Shown: positions 17,462 through 27,035 of the stretch, piece after piece
How positions within the stretch are numbered: position 1 is the stretch's first letter
Layout of the letters: each line of letters begins with the position of its first letter
Assembly (NCBI GenBank): GCA_018828145.1
Contig: JAHJWO010000017.1
Coordinates: 62,001-126,000 of the forward strand
Direction: 5' to 3'
DNA length: 64,000 nt
Source of the DNA: Alphaproteobacteria bacterium
GTDB taxonomy: Bacteria > Pseudomonadota > Alphaproteobacteria > Rhizobiales > Devosiaceae
Translations under genes and position numbers: made by a program
Notes under the pieces: model-generated
Told to the model about the DNA's origin: nothing
Database searches by the model: none
What the model saw: only the letters and a program-made list of their open reading frames with translations

Positions 17462-18055
17462 ATGGCCAAGCTCTACTTCTCCTATGCGGCGATGAATGCC
17501 GGCAAGTCCACCTTGCTGCTGCAGGCTGCCTATAACTACCGCGAGCGCGGCATGCGGCCGCTGCTCTATACGTCCTCGCTCTATGTGCAGGATGGTGTCG
17601 GCCTCATCTCCTCGCGCATCGGCATTTCCGAGCCGGCCGCGCTCTATGCGGCGGGCGACGATCTCTATCAGTCGATACGCGACGAGCAGGAAGCCGGCAA
17701 GGTCGATTGTGTCTTTGTCGACGAGGCCCAGTTCCTCACCCCCGAGCAGGTCTGGCAGCTGGCCCGCGTCAGCGACCGACTGCGCATTCCCGTCATGTGC
17801 TTTGGCCTGCGCACCGACTTTGTGGGCAATCTCTTCCCCGGCAGCCAACAGCTGCTTGCCATTGCCGATGTGCTGCGGGAAATTCGCACCATCTGCGAAT
17901 GCGGGGCCAAGGCCACCATGGTGGTGCGCCAGAACACCGAGGGGCGTGTGCTGACCGACGGCGATCAGGTGTCGATCGAAAAGTCCGTCTATGTCTCGCT
18001 CTGTCGCAAGCATTGGGAAGAAGCCGTCGGCCGCTGGCCGGTGAAAGGACCTTGA
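17462..18055 (+). CDS. tdk: Thymidine kinase
   Basis: Type II thymidine kinase, 197 residues, phosphorylates thymidine in the salvage pathway. The P-loop is AAMNAGKSTLL near residue 12, the Mg-binding DEAQFL is near residue 88, and the zinc site uses Cys in TICECGAKATM and SLCRKHW. The length is normal. The ATG at 17462 comes right after the orphan terminator, with no obvious ribosome site. The thioesterase gene follows with a 2-bp gap, so the two are probably co-transcribed. Confidence 0.95.
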   Translation: MAKLYFSYAAMNAGKSTLLLQAAYNYRERGMRPLLYTSSLYVQDGVGLISSRIGISEPAALYAAGDDLYQSIRDEQEAGKVDCVFVDEAQFLTPEQVWQLARVSDRLRIPVMCFGLRTDFVGNLFPGSQQLLAIADVLREIRTICECGAKATMVVRQNTEGRVLTDGDQVSIEKSVYVSLCRKHWEEAVGRWPVKGP

Positions 18056-18057
18056 TC

Positions 18058-18450
18058 ATGCAGCCTGCCGCCACCGAGCCCACCGGCGCCCTCACGATCC
18101 GCACCCTGGCCATGCCCGCCGATACCAATCCCGCCGGCGACATCTTCGGCGGCTGGGTGATGAGCCAGATGGACATCGCCGGCGCCATCGCCGCCGTCGA
18201 GCGCAGCCAGGGTCGCGTCGTCACCGTGGCCGTCGAGGCCATGACCTTCATCGCCCCGGTCAAGGTCGGCGACATCCTCTGCGTCTACACCACCGTTGAG
18301 CGCGTCGGCACCACCTCCATCACCATCAGCATGGAAGCCTGGGCCCGCCGCAACCGCATCGCCGACCGCGTCAAGGTCACCGACGGGCGCTTCGTCTATG
18401 TCGCCCTTGCCGAAGACGGCTCCAAGCGCCGGATCGAACCAGGCGCCTGA
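18058..18450 (+). CDS. Acyl-CoA thioesterase, YciA family
   Basis: Hot-dog fold thioesterase, 130 residues. Family features are RTLAMPADTNPAGDIFGGWV with the catalytic Asp, MDIAGAIAAVERS and VTVAVEAMTFIAPVKVGD. It probably hydrolyses short- to medium-chain acyl-CoA in the cytoplasm. The ATG at 18058 has AAAGGA 8 nt upstream and lies 2 bp after the tdk stop. It is the last gene before the SH3 cluster, which has its own putative regulatory site. Confidence 0.9.
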   Translation: MQPAATEPTGALTIRTLAMPADTNPAGDIFGGWVMSQMDIAGAIAAVERSQGRVVTVAVEAMTFIAPVKVGDILCVYTTVERVGTTSITISMEAWARRNRIADRVKVTDGRFVYVALAEDGSKRRIEPGA

Positions 18451-18458
18451 ACAAATCC

Positions 18459-18486
18459 GTTCAGACAGCGTTCAGCTAGCGTGTGG
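18459..18486 (+). promoter_or_regulatory. GTTCAG direct repeats, putative OmpR-type regulator box
   Basis: GTTCAG-acagc-GTTCAG-ctagc-GTGTGG: 6-bp half sites spaced 11 bp apart, one helical turn, as bound by OmpR/PhoB-type response regulators. GTTCAG-ctagg-GTTCAT occurs at the same kind of position before the SH3 gene at 54637 (54559-54575). Confidence 0.55.
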
Positions 18487-18535
18487 TCAAAGCACGTAAG
18501 GTCAAATTTGGCCGTTTAGTTTCGGAGTATTGTCC

Positions 18536-19153
18536 GTGAAACCGGTTCGCATTGGTCTCTTTTCCGCCCTCATGGTGCTCGCTGGCACGGCTGTCGCCAT
18601 GGCGCAGCAGACTGTCACCATCACCGCCAACACCAACGCCTACAAGGGCCCGGGTTTCGAAACCGGCTATGCCGGGACCATCCGCGCGAATACGCCCGTC
18701 ACGCTCGATCACTGCGAAAGCAATTTCTGCATGGTCTATTACGGGACCCAGACGATCTGGGTCGAGCAGCAATATGTTGCCCAGGCGCCCCAGCCACAGC
18801 CGCAGCCACAGCCTCAACCCCTGCCGCAGCCCCAGCCCAATCCCAGCTGGCCCTGGCCGAATCCGCAGCCACCGCGTCCGACCCCTCCCCCGGTGGTCGA
18901 TGACGCCCCCGGCGCATGCTTTTATAGTGAGCGCAATTTCCGCGGCACGAGCTTCTGCATCGACGAGGGCGAATCCTTCACCCGCCTTCGCAACTGGGAC
19001 AATATGATCCGTTCGGTGGAAGTGTTCGGCGGCGCCCGCGTCGATCTCTGTTCGGATTCCAACTATCGCGGCTACTGCGTGACCTTGCGTCGCGACACGT
19101 CGCGCCTGCCGAGCGAGCTTGATCGCAGGGCATCGTCCATCGACGTGTATTAA
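18536..19153 (+). CDS. Secreted SH3-domain and crystallin-like (I36) protein
   Basis: 205 residues. The GTG at 18536 has GGAG 8 nt upstream and begins a signal peptide ending AVAMAQ. A bacterial SH3-like domain (TITANTNAYKGPGFETGY, LDHCESNFCMVYY) is followed by a PQ-repeat linker near residues 85-120, then a beta/gamma-crystallin or peptidase-inhibitor I36-like domain (CFYSERNFRGTSFCIDEGES, LCSDSNYRGYCVTL). Likely periplasmic. It is the first of three tandem genes of this design. Confidence 0.85.
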   Translation: MKPVRIGLFSALMVLAGTAVAMAQQTVTITANTNAYKGPGFETGYAGTIRANTPVTLDHCESNFCMVYYGTQTIWVEQQYVAQAPQPQPQPQPQPLPQPQPNPSWPWPNPQPPRPTPPPVVDDAPGACFYSERNFRGTSFCIDEGESFTRLRNWDNMIRSVEVFGGARVDLCSDSNYRGYCVTLRRDTSRLPSELDRRASSIDVY

Positions 19154-19289
19154 CCCCGTCAGAGCAATTTCCGGGGAGCCGGAACTCTTTCATCTGACTC
19201 CCCGTTTCTTAGACAAACAAGGCTGGTTCCGGTCACCAAGCGTCGTCCCGCCCCGGGACTGGCCGGCCCAGCGCAGAGGAGCGCCTGAA

Positions 19290-19946
19290 ATGAACCGCCA
19301 TACCCGCAAGATGTTGCTGAACATCGCCACCGGCGTCGCCGTTGCCGCCACCGCCGTCGTGGTCTTCCTGCCTGCCGCCAATGCGGCGCCGGGCACCGTG
19401 ACCGGCAATGTCAACGTGCGCTCCGGCCCGGGCACCAATTACGGCGTGGTCGATACCGTGCGTCGCGGCACCACCGTTGACGTGCAGCAGTGCCAGGGCT
19501 CCTGGTGCTATATCGCCAAGCCCGGTCCTGATGGCTGGGTCTCGGCCAACTATTTGAGCGCTGGCGGCGGTGCACCCGTCAATCCGCAGCAGCCCGGCCT
19601 CTCCTTCGGCTTCTCGACCGGCCCGGGCGGCCCGACCTTCAATTTCGGCATCGGCCAGCAGCCGCAGCCGCCTGTCATTCGTCCGCCGGTCGTCCAGCCG
19701 ACCTTCGGCGAAGCCTGCTTCTATGATCGCACCCGCTTCCGCGGCGCCAGCTTCTGCCTCGAAGAGGGTGAGAGCATCCGCAACCTGGGTGACTGGGCCG
19801 ACCGGATTTCCTCGATCGACAACCAGGATGGCCTGCAGGTCCAGGTCTGCTCCGAGAGCAGCTTCCGCAACTGCCGCACCTACACCACCAGCGCATCCTC
19901 GCTGGGCGATTTCGACGACTATGTCGTCTCTGTTCGCGTGCGCTGA
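19290..19946 (+). CDS. Secreted SH3-domain and crystallin-like (I36) protein
   Basis: 218 residues. The signal peptide (VAVAATAVVVFLPAANA) precedes an SH3 domain with GNVNVRSGPGTNYGVVD and DVQQCQGSWCYIAKPGPDGW. A Gly/Pro-rich linker leads into an I36/crystallin-like domain (EACFYDRTRFRGASFCLEEGES, VCSESSFRNCRTYT). AGAGGAG precedes the ATG. Its SH3 part is very close to that of the gene at 54637, closer than to its neighbour at 18536. A terminator follows at 19966. Confidence 0.88.
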   Translation: MNRHTRKMLLNIATGVAVAATAVVVFLPAANAAPGTVTGNVNVRSGPGTNYGVVDTVRRGTTVDVQQCQGSWCYIAKPGPDGWVSANYLSAGGGAPVNPQQPGLSFGFSTGPGGPTFNFGIGQQPQPPVIRPPVVQPTFGEACFYDRTRFRGASFCLEEGESIRNLGDWADRISSIDNQDGLQVQVCSESSFRNCRTYTTSASSLGDFDDYVVSVRVR

Positions 19947-19965
19947 TCCAGCGCTCCGGACCAAC

Positions 19966-19994
19966 AGGGCGCAGCCTCGGCTGCGCCCTTTTTT
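19966..19994 (+). terminator. Intrinsic terminator
   Basis: AGGGCGCAG-CCTCGG-CTGCGCCCT forms a 9-bp stem followed by a T-run. Confidence 0.92.
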
Positions 19995-20059
19995 GTCCCC
20001 TATGAGGCCAGCCCTTCCCGCGATAGTGTAAACACCCATCAAGGCACAGGATTATTGCG

Positions 20060-20644
20060 ATGCGTCACTTCGGCCGCCTGCTGACCGCCCTTACCGGCTT
20101 CCTGTTCATCCTCGCTCTCGGCCAGGCACCGGCCATGGCCGCGTCGCTGTCAGGGACCCACGCCTGGAGTACCGACACGCTGACCCTGCGCAATGGACCG
20201 GGCATGGCCTATGACCTGACGGGCGAGATCGCCGGAAAGCTCGAGATCAAGGTGCTGCGCTGCCAGCGGCTGTGGTGCCTGGTCGATGGCCACGGCGGCC
20301 GTGGCTGGACCTACAAGCGGCACATTTCCTTCGGCAAGACGCCCACCCCCTGGCCCGGCGGCGTCAATCCCGATTACCCGTCCGGCGGCCCGGGCAGTGT
20401 CTGCTTCTACCAGGGCACCAATTATACCGGCACCGCGCTGTGCGTCGGCTCTGGTCGTGTCATCCAGGATCTGGCTTTGCTCGGCCTCGACAACGGCTTC
20501 TCCTCGGTCCGCATCGACGGCAACGTTTCCGCCGCCGTCTGCCGCGACCGCTTCTTCCAGAGCTATTGCGAGCGCATCATCACCTCCCAGCCGGTCCTCG
20601 ACCGCTACCTTCGCCGCAGCCTGTCCTCCATCCGGGTCTACTAG
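20060..20644 (+). CDS. Secreted SH3-domain and crystallin-like (I36) protein
   Basis: 194 residues. The signal peptide ends LGQAPAMAAS. The SH3-like domain has TLTLRNGPGMAYDLTGEIAG and LRCQRLWCLVDGHGGRGW. A short PTPWPGGVNPDYPSGG linker precedes a C-terminal I36-like domain with paired Cys (SVCFYQGTNYTGTALCVGSG, VCRDRFFQSYCERI). It is transcribed separately from its neighbour, because the terminator at 19966 lies between them. Its role, perhaps envelope or inhibitor function, is unknown. Confidence 0.85.
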   Translation: MRHFGRLLTALTGFLFILALGQAPAMAASLSGTHAWSTDTLTLRNGPGMAYDLTGEIAGKLEIKVLRCQRLWCLVDGHGGRGWTYKRHISFGKTPTPWPGGVNPDYPSGGPGSVCFYQGTNYTGTALCVGSGRVIQDLALLGLDNGFSSVRIDGNVSAAVCRDRFFQSYCERIITSQPVLDRYLRRSLSSIRVY

Positions 20645-20827
20645 TCAGCCTCGCCCACACTCGGGGGCGGCACGGCAGCCGCCCTCCACAGCCTGCCCGA
20701 TGTGACTGCGCTGGCACAGCACCCAGAATCGACCATCTTCCACCCGCCCCGCGACGGCGCTAGCTTCTGCTGGTGCGCCCGAGTCGCCATCCTGGCGCCT
20801 CGCGCCATCAAGGGGGGATTACTCAGC

Positions 20828-21232
20828 ATGCCAGGACTGTCACATCTCTACTTTCGCAGCGCCATTGTGTTCCTGATTGTCGGCATCAGCGTCGGCATCC
20901 ACATGTCGGTCAGCGGCAATCACAATGTCATCGGCGCCCACGCCCATATCAACCTGCTCGGCTGGGTCACCAGCGCCCTGTTCGGCGGCTATTATGCGCT
21001 GAACCCGGCCAAGGCCACCGGCCGCCTGCCCATGGTGCAGTATTTCATCTACACCATTGGCGTCGTCATCATGGGCGTCTCTCTCTACCTGCTCCTGCAG
21101 GGCAATCTGGGCATGGAGCCCATCGTGGCCGCCAGCTCGCTGATCACCTTCGCCGGCGTCCTGCTCTTCGCCTGGGTGGTGTTCATGCCTGCCGGCGCTG
21201 GGGTTCACGCCACCCCGCGGGCAGCCGAATAG
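20828..21232 (+). CDS. Four-helix membrane protein resembling heme-copper oxidase subunit I N-terminus
   Basis: 134 residues, about four transmembrane helices. MPGLSHLYFRSAIVFLIVGIS is followed by GNHNVIGAHAHINLLGWVTS. The HAHINLLG motif resembles the heme-ligand helix of cytochrome oxidase subunit I, and small proteins of this type are often annotated cytochrome-c oxidase. At 134 residues it cannot be a complete subunit I. No other oxidase gene is near. The ATG lies 6 bases after GGGGGG. It lies upstream of the arsenic operon but appears separate from it. Confidence 0.78.
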   Translation: MPGLSHLYFRSAIVFLIVGISVGIHMSVSGNHNVIGAHAHINLLGWVTSALFGGYYALNPAKATGRLPMVQYFIYTIGVVIMGVSLYLLLQGNLGMEPIVAASSLITFAGVLLFAWVVFMPAGAGVHATPRAAE

Positions 21233-21292
21233 CTGCACCGATGCAGGCGGAATGCCCGCCTGCATCCCCATCCTCCCGCCCATCAGCCCGTC

Positions 21293-21328
21293 TTGACACC
21301 TCACATATATCGATTAATCTCGATATAT
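21293..21328 (+). promoter_or_regulatory. arsR promoter and operator overlapping the start codon
   Basis: TTGACA at 21293-21298, a 16-nt spacer and TAATCT at 21315-21320. The inverted repeat ATATATCGA-TTAATC-TCGATATAT at 21305-21328 spans the -10 and reaches the arsR ATG at 21327. The expected start of transcription is close to that ATG and no Shine-Dalgarno is present, so the mRNA may be leaderless. Confidence 0.75.
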
Positions 21329-21683
21329 GGAATCCAGCATCGCCATCGACATCTTCGCCGCCCTGTCCCAGCCCACGCGCCTCGAGGCCTTCCGGCTCAT
21401 CGTGGCGCAGGAGCCCGAGGGCCTGCCGGCTGGCGAGATCGCGCGCCGGCTCGATGTGCCGCAGAACACGATGTCCACCCATCTGGCCATTCTCACCCGC
21501 GCCGGCCTGATCGAGGCCGATCGCCAGGGCCGCTCAATCGTCTATCGCGCCGTCATCGACCGGGTGCGCGAGATCGCCAGCTTCCTGGTCCAGGATTGCT
21601 GCGGCGGCCGGCCCGAGCTGTGCGAACCCCTGGTCGCCGATTTCACCCCATGCTGTCCGCCAAAGGTCTCCAGCCATGCCTGA
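21327..21683 (+). CDS. arsR: ArsR-family metalloregulator
   Basis: 118 residues, winged-helix repressor of the operon. The fold is visible in ALSQPTRLEAFRLIVAQEP and VPQNTMSTHLAILTRAGLI. The C-terminus has CC near residue 91 and further Cys (QDCCGGRPELCEPL and TPCCPP) that could bind As(III), unlike the classical CxC in the recognition helix. It overlaps arsC by 8 bp. Its operator covers its own promoter, so autorepression is likely. Confidence 0.9.
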   Translation: MESSIAIDIFAALSQPTRLEAFRLIVAQEPEGLPAGEIARRLDVPQNTMSTHLAILTRAGLIEADRQGRSIVYRAVIDRVREIASFLVQDCCGGRPELCEPLVADFTPCCPPKVSSHA

Positions 21684-22203
21684 GCGCATCTACAACGTCC
21701 TGTTTCTCTGCACCGGCAACTCCGCCCGCTCGATCCTGGCCGAGGCGATCATGAACCATCTCGGCAAGGGGCAATTTCGCGCCTTCTCCGCCGGATCGTG
21801 CCCCAAGGGCGACGTGCATCCCCTGACGCTCGAAGCGCTGCGCACCGCCGGCATCGCCACCAACGGCCTGCGGTCCAAGGCCTGGGACGAGTTCGCGACG
21901 CCCGACGCTCCGAACATGGATTTCGTCTTCACCGTCTGCGACAATGCCGCGGGCGAAACCTGCCCGGTATGGCCCGGCCAGCCGATGACCGCCCATTGGG
22001 GCATCGAGGACCCCGCCGCGGTTCAGGGCACGCCCTTCCAGCAGCAGGCAGCCTTCGACGCCGCCCTCCGCTTCATGCGCAACCGCATCACCGCCTTCAT
22101 GAGCCTGCCTTTGTCCAGCATCGACCGCCTGACCATGGCCTCGAGGCTCCGCAACATCGGCGCCATGGAAGGCACCACCGGCAGCCATGGGGAAGTCGCT
22201 TAG
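21676..22203 (+). CDS. arsC: Arsenate reductase, thioredoxin-coupled (low-MW phosphatase fold)
   Basis: 175 residues, reduces As(V) to As(III) in the cytoplasm. The catalytic P-loop CTGNSARS follows NVLFL near residue 13, and the second redox pair is in VCDNAAGETCPVWPG. The C-terminal third (residues 125-175) extends beyond the catalytic fold and ends in low-complexity GTTGSHGE. The gene starts inside the 3' end of arsR and is followed 3 bp later by acr3. Confidence 0.92.
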   Translation: MPERIYNVLFLCTGNSARSILAEAIMNHLGKGQFRAFSAGSCPKGDVHPLTLEALRTAGIATNGLRSKAWDEFATPDAPNMDFVFTVCDNAAGETCPVWPGQPMTAHWGIEDPAAVQGTPFQQQAAFDAALRFMRNRITAFMSLPLSSIDRLTMASRLRNIGAMEGTTGSHGEVA

Positions 22204-22206
22204 TCC

Positions 22207-23261
<1,055 letters not shown>

Positions 23262-23265
<4 letters not shown>

Positions 23266-23684
23266 CCGTCACCATCTACCACAACCCCGATTGCGGCACC
23301 TCGCGCAACACCCTGGCCATGATCCGCCAGTCCGGCGTCGAACCGGTCGTGGTCGAATATCTCAAGACCCCGCCCAATCGCGAGCGCATCATGCAGCTGG
23401 TGACCGACGCCGGCATGCGCCTGCGCGACGCCATCCGCCAGAAGGACACGCCCTATGCCGACCTGGGCCTGGCCGATCCCGCTTTGGGCGACGATGCCCT
23501 GCTCGACGCCATCGCGGCCCATCCCATCCTGCTCAACCGGCCCTTCGTCGAAACCCCGCTGGGCACACGCCTCTGCCGGCCCTCCGAAGTCGTGCTCGAT
23601 ATCCTCGAAAATCCCGCCATCGGCCCCTTCACCAAGGAAGATGGCGAAGTCATCATCGACGCGACCGGCCGGCGCCTGGTCTGA
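23262..23684 (+). CDS. Arsenate reductase, glutaredoxin-coupled
   Basis: 140 residues, ArsC/YffB fold. The catalytic Cys is in [13 protein letters not shown] near residue 11 and the family Arg motif is [20 protein letters not shown]. This is a second, mechanistically different arsenate reductase (glutaredoxin-dependent) in the same operon as the thioredoxin-type enzyme at 21676. It shares its start codon with the acr3 stop. The GGDEF gene is convergent 3 bp downstream. Confidence 0.92.
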
Positions 23685-23687
23685 CCG

Positions 23688-25583
23688 TCAGGCCGCCGTG
23701 CGATCCTTGCCGATGATCCGCGTGCCCACCACGCGGTCGCGGCCGGCCGCCTTGGCCCGGTACAGCGCCTCATCGGCCGTGCGCACCAGCTCCAGCGGGT
23801 CGCGGTGCAGGTTTTCTGGCGGATAGGTGGCCACCCCGACACTGGCCGTCACATAGCCACGCTCGATCGACTCATGCGGCAGCCGAGACTCCGCCAGCGC
23901 CCTGCGGAAGGCCTCGGCAATCTGCTGGGCGCTCTCGGCATCGGTATCGGGCAGGATGGCGGTAAACTCCTCGCCGCCATAGCGCGCGGCAAGGTCGGTC
24001 GGCCGCCTGATGCTGGCCTTGAGATGCTGGCTCACCAGCCGCAGGCATTCGTCGCCCGCCGGATGGCCATAGCGGTCATTGAAGGCCTTGAAGTGGTCCA
24101 CATCCACCAGCAACAGGCTGAGCGCCGTGCCCGCCCGGGCGCTGCGCCGTGTCTCGGTCTCGATGGCTTCGTCGAAAGCCCGGCGGTTGAGCAGGTCGGT
24201 CAGGCTGTCGGTGCGCACCAGTTCCTTGAGCTGGTTGGTCGTCGTGTGCAGCGCCAGCTCGGCCAGCTTCATGCGCGTTACATCGGCGATGACCACCATG
24301 GTCGAGCCCGAACTGGTCGGCCGCGTGCGCAGTTGCAGCCAGCGGCCATCGAACAGGTTGATCTCCTCCTCGCTCTCCACCGCGAGGTTGGCGACAATGG
24401 CGTCGATCCACGCCTCCGGGTTGTGCCGCGGCACGGTGATCTGCTCCCCGGTCTCCACCACCGCCTGCAGGATATCGCGCAGATAGGCGCCCGGCTGCCG
24501 CAGCCTGCCGGTATGGGGAAAACAGGCGCGATACTGCTCGTTGCAGAACACCAGCCGCCCCTCGGCGTCGAACATGGCCAGCCCGTCGCTCATCTCCGCC
24601 AGCGCATAGGATAGCGTATCCCGGCTCTCGACCAGTTCCTGGCGCAGCGTCTTGTCCACCGTCACGTCCCGCGTCACGCCGGCTAGGCCGATGATCTGCC
24701 CGGCCGCATTGTGCAACGGCACCTTGGAGGTGGAAAACCAGCGCTCCCGCCCGCTCTTGTCGACAAACAATTCCTCGAAATCCACCCGCGGTTTCTCGCC
24801 GCTGAGGATTTCCCGCTCATGCGCCGACAGCATGCTGGCCCGCTCGGGTGTGGTCAGGTCGAAATCGGTCTTGCCGACCATTTCGGCCGGCCGCGTAAAG
24901 CCGTTGAATTCGGCGACCGTATTGTTCACCGCGGCAAAGCGCCCATGCCGGTCCTTGATATAGTTGAAGTCGGGCGATTGGGCCAAGGCGGCGGCCAGCA
25001 GGTCGCGCTCCGCCGAGCGCCGCCGCGCCTCGAGCACCACCATGCCGGCGAGCCCCGTCGCGACCACATTGAGCAGCATCTGCGGCACGCTGATATTGAG
25101 CAGCAGCGGCACGATGGGCCCCTGCGAGACCGCCACCAGCGCCCCGATCCAGACCAGGGCCGCAACGCCCCCCGCCACGAGGCAATGCCATACTTTCGTT
25201 CTGCGACGGCCGATCAGCAGCCGTCCAACGAGGCCCACCAGCACGAACAGGGTGATGACCACGATGCCCGGCACCATGCCGGCGCCACCCATGCCGATGC
25301 GCCAGCCCAGCGCCAGCAGACCGCTGATAACAGCCGCCAGCGGGCCCCCGAACAGGCCGGCAACCACCAGCAGCGTCGCCCGCATGTCCACATACATGCC
25401 CGGCTCGAATTCCACCGACATGGCCATGGTGGCAATGGCGCCAACGCCCATGGTCGCGCCAAACAGCGCGCCGCGCATCGCGCCGGACAGGCCAAAGAGC
25501 CGCGAGCGGGCATAGCCCCAGCCGAATACGACCAGCATCACCACGGCGACATTGCCGATCAGGATTTGCCAAGTGGACGTCAA
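23688..25583 (-). CDS. Membrane-bound PAS-GGDEF diguanylate cyclase
   Basis: 631 residues. The first 190 residues form about six helices of the 5TMR_LYT type. Two PAS domains follow, at about 200-310 (QSPDFNYIKDRHGRFAAVN) and 330-440 (MSDGLAMFDAEGRLVFCNE). The GGDEF domain is at about 465-625 with RTDSLTDLLNRRAF and active YGGEEF. It should make cyclic di-GMP. TTG at 25581-25583 begins a hydrophobic segment and has AGGTG about 10 nt upstream; no ATG is available in this position. It is convergent with the arsenic operon. Confidence 0.93.
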   Translation of the reverse strand: MTSTWQILIGNVAVVMLVVFGWGYARSRLFGLSGAMRGALFGATMGVGAIATMAMSVEFEPGMYVDMRATLLVVAGLFGGPLAAVISGLLALGWRIGMGGAGMVPGIVVITLFVLVGLVGRLLIGRRRTKVWHCLVAGGVAALVWIGALVAVSQGPIVPLLLNISVPQMLLNVVATGLAGMVVLEARRRSAERDLLAAALAQSPDFNYIKDRHGRFAAVNNTVAEFNGFTRPAEMVGKTDFDLTTPERASMLSAHEREILSGEKPRVDFEELFVDKSGRERWFSTSKVPLHNAAGQIIGLAGVTRDVTVDKTLRQELVESRDTLSYALAEMSDGLAMFDAEGRLVFCNEQYRACFPHTGRLRQPGAYLRDILQAVVETGEQITVPRHNPEAWIDAIVANLAVESEEEINLFDGRWLQLRTRPTSSGSTMVVIADVTRMKLAELALHTTTNQLKELVRTDSLTDLLNRRAFDEAIETETRRSARAGTALSLLLVDVDHFKAFNDRYGHPAGDECLRLVSQHLKASIRRPTDLAARYGGEEFTAILPDTDAESAQQIAEAFRRALAESRLPHESIERGYVTASVGVATYPPENLHRDPLELVRTADEALYRAKAAGRDRVVGTRIIGKDRTAA

Positions 25584-25876
25584 ACCACTTCACCTCGCGC
25601 ACCGGACCGCCACGGCCCGCATGGCCCGGGCAAGACCCGGGCTAGCCTGCATGAGTATCATTGAAGTGTTCGCTATTCCTAAACCAGACCGTGCTCATTC
25701 GAGCAAGCGAGGCATGCAGTAATCGCTGTTGGCGAACCACATCGCGACGTGCCGACAACTTGGAACCGCGCCAAGCCGTCCGTCCCGGACCGGGCCTCGC
25801 CCGGCATCTTCCGGAAGCCGTCCGGCTTCGGCTGGTTAGTGCGCCCACAGGGGCGAATTCAGTCGGCGAAACACCC
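25584..25876. other. Gene-free stretch upstream of the GGDEF gene
   Basis: About 290 bases hold the presumed promoter of the GGDEF gene and the end of the GFA transcript. The short IR-rich string AGCCGTCCGGCT near 25820 is the only structure seen; nothing assignable. Confidence 0.5.
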
Positions 25877-26413
25877 CTACCCCCGCAGCTCGACCTCCGG
25901 CGTATCCAGCGCCAGCGCCGGCGACTTGAAACCCATCGCCGCCCAGGCCAGCAGCAGGCCCAAGTAGAATTTCGTCGTCTCCCAGCCGCCCGCCGGCACG
26001 CTGTCATCCAGCGTCACGCCCGCCGGCACATTGCCGGTCTGGGTGCGCAGGTCGGGCGCCGGCAGCGTCCCGGCCGGCCACAGATTGCCGTAGAGGCTCG
26101 CCCAGTGGCCACCCTGGAATTCGGTCAGCACCGGCGTATTGCAGCAGCTGGCGATCACCCGCCGCGTATGCGACTTGGGCCCGAGCCGGAAATTGCGCAG
26201 CCATTCCTTGCCGGCCACGATGCGCACGCGATCCTTGCGATAGAGCACGTAATGCGAGCCGCCGTTCCGGCCCGCCACCCTGGGTGCACCGGGCAGCGCC
26301 TCCATGCGTCGCTTCGCCTCGCGGCAGGACGTGCAGTGGCATTCCGCCACGATGATCGGCGCCTCGCGCACGTCCAGATGCACCTTGCCGCAGCCGCAAT
26401 GCAGGTCGGTCAT
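25877..26413 (-). CDS. GFA-family zinc-binding protein (DUF6151-like)
   Basis: 178 residues. The N-terminus carries the Cys-rich zinc site: LHCGCGKVHLDV then CHCTSCR near residues 6-35, and a later ASCCNTPVL. This is the pattern of the glutathione-dependent formaldehyde-activating (GFA) superfamily. The C-terminal region has a short hydrophobic stretch (FYLGLLLAWAAMGF). Reaction unknown. Its ATG overlaps the DoxX stop codon (ATGA), so the two are translationally coupled. Confidence 0.82.
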   Translation of the reverse strand: MTDLHCGCGKVHLDVREAPIIVAECHCTSCREAKRRMEALPGAPRVAGRNGGSHYVLYRKDRVRIVAGKEWLRNFRLGPKSHTRRVIASCCNTPVLTEFQGGHWASLYGNLWPAGTLPAPDLRTQTGNVPAGVTLDDSVPAGGWETTKFYLGLLLAWAAMGFKSPALALDTPEVELRG

Positions 26414-26796
26414 GCCAGTTCCCCCTTCTTGATCACTGGAAACACGGCCCGGACCTTGGTGTCGCGCAGCCACAGCGCCAGCCACACCGCCGCCCCCAGA
26501 TAGATGGAGAACAGAGTATGGCTGAACAGCGGATTGTCCACCCGCAGATTTGCCGCCAGCGTGCCGCCCAGCAGCCCCGTGGTCAGCACCGCGCCGAGCA
26601 GCGCCGTTCGCGGGATCAGGAACAGCACCATGCATCCCAGCTCGATCAGGCCGATCAGCACCAGGTATTTTGCCGGCCACCCCACCACCTCCATGGGCTC
26701 TCGCGCCACCGCCAGACCCAGCAATTTCGGCGCCGCGGAGGCCCCCGCCAGGAACAGGCCGATCAGCCCGCTCAATACCCATCCCGCTGTTTTCAT
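26410..26796 (-). CDS. DoxX-family membrane protein
   Basis: 128 residues with four helices: TAGWVLSGLIGLFLAGASAAPK, YLVLIGLIELGCMVLFLIP, ALLGAVLTTGLLGGTLAANL and TLFSIYLGAAVWLALWL. This is a typical DoxX-like fold. The role is unknown; family members act near quinone or thiol redox chemistry. The second ATG at 26796, 6 nt after GGGAG, is favoured over the first at 26802, which touches that sequence. It forms an operon with the GFA gene. Confidence 0.85.
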   Translation of the reverse strand: MKTAGWVLSGLIGLFLAGASAAPKLLGLAVAREPMEVVGWPAKYLVLIGLIELGCMVLFLIPRTALLGAVLTTGLLGGTLAANLRVDNPLFSHTLFSIYLGAAVWLALWLRDTKVRAVFPVIKKGELA

Positions 26797-27035
26797 CGTC
26801 ATCTCCCGACCGGCAGCCCATGCCGCCCTCTGCCTCCACGACGACCGGCCCCCGCCGCCTTCGACACGCCCCACCCAAATTCCTTCGGCGGCCCAGCAGC
26901 GGCGCCTGCGCCCGTTCGAGGATTAGTGATCGCCGGCGCTGCAACGGACCGCGCCCTCACGCCTTAGGTCTCTCACACGCTGCATGCAGCGACTGCCAAA
27001 GCCCCTCAATTTGATGATTCCGGATAGGATATATC

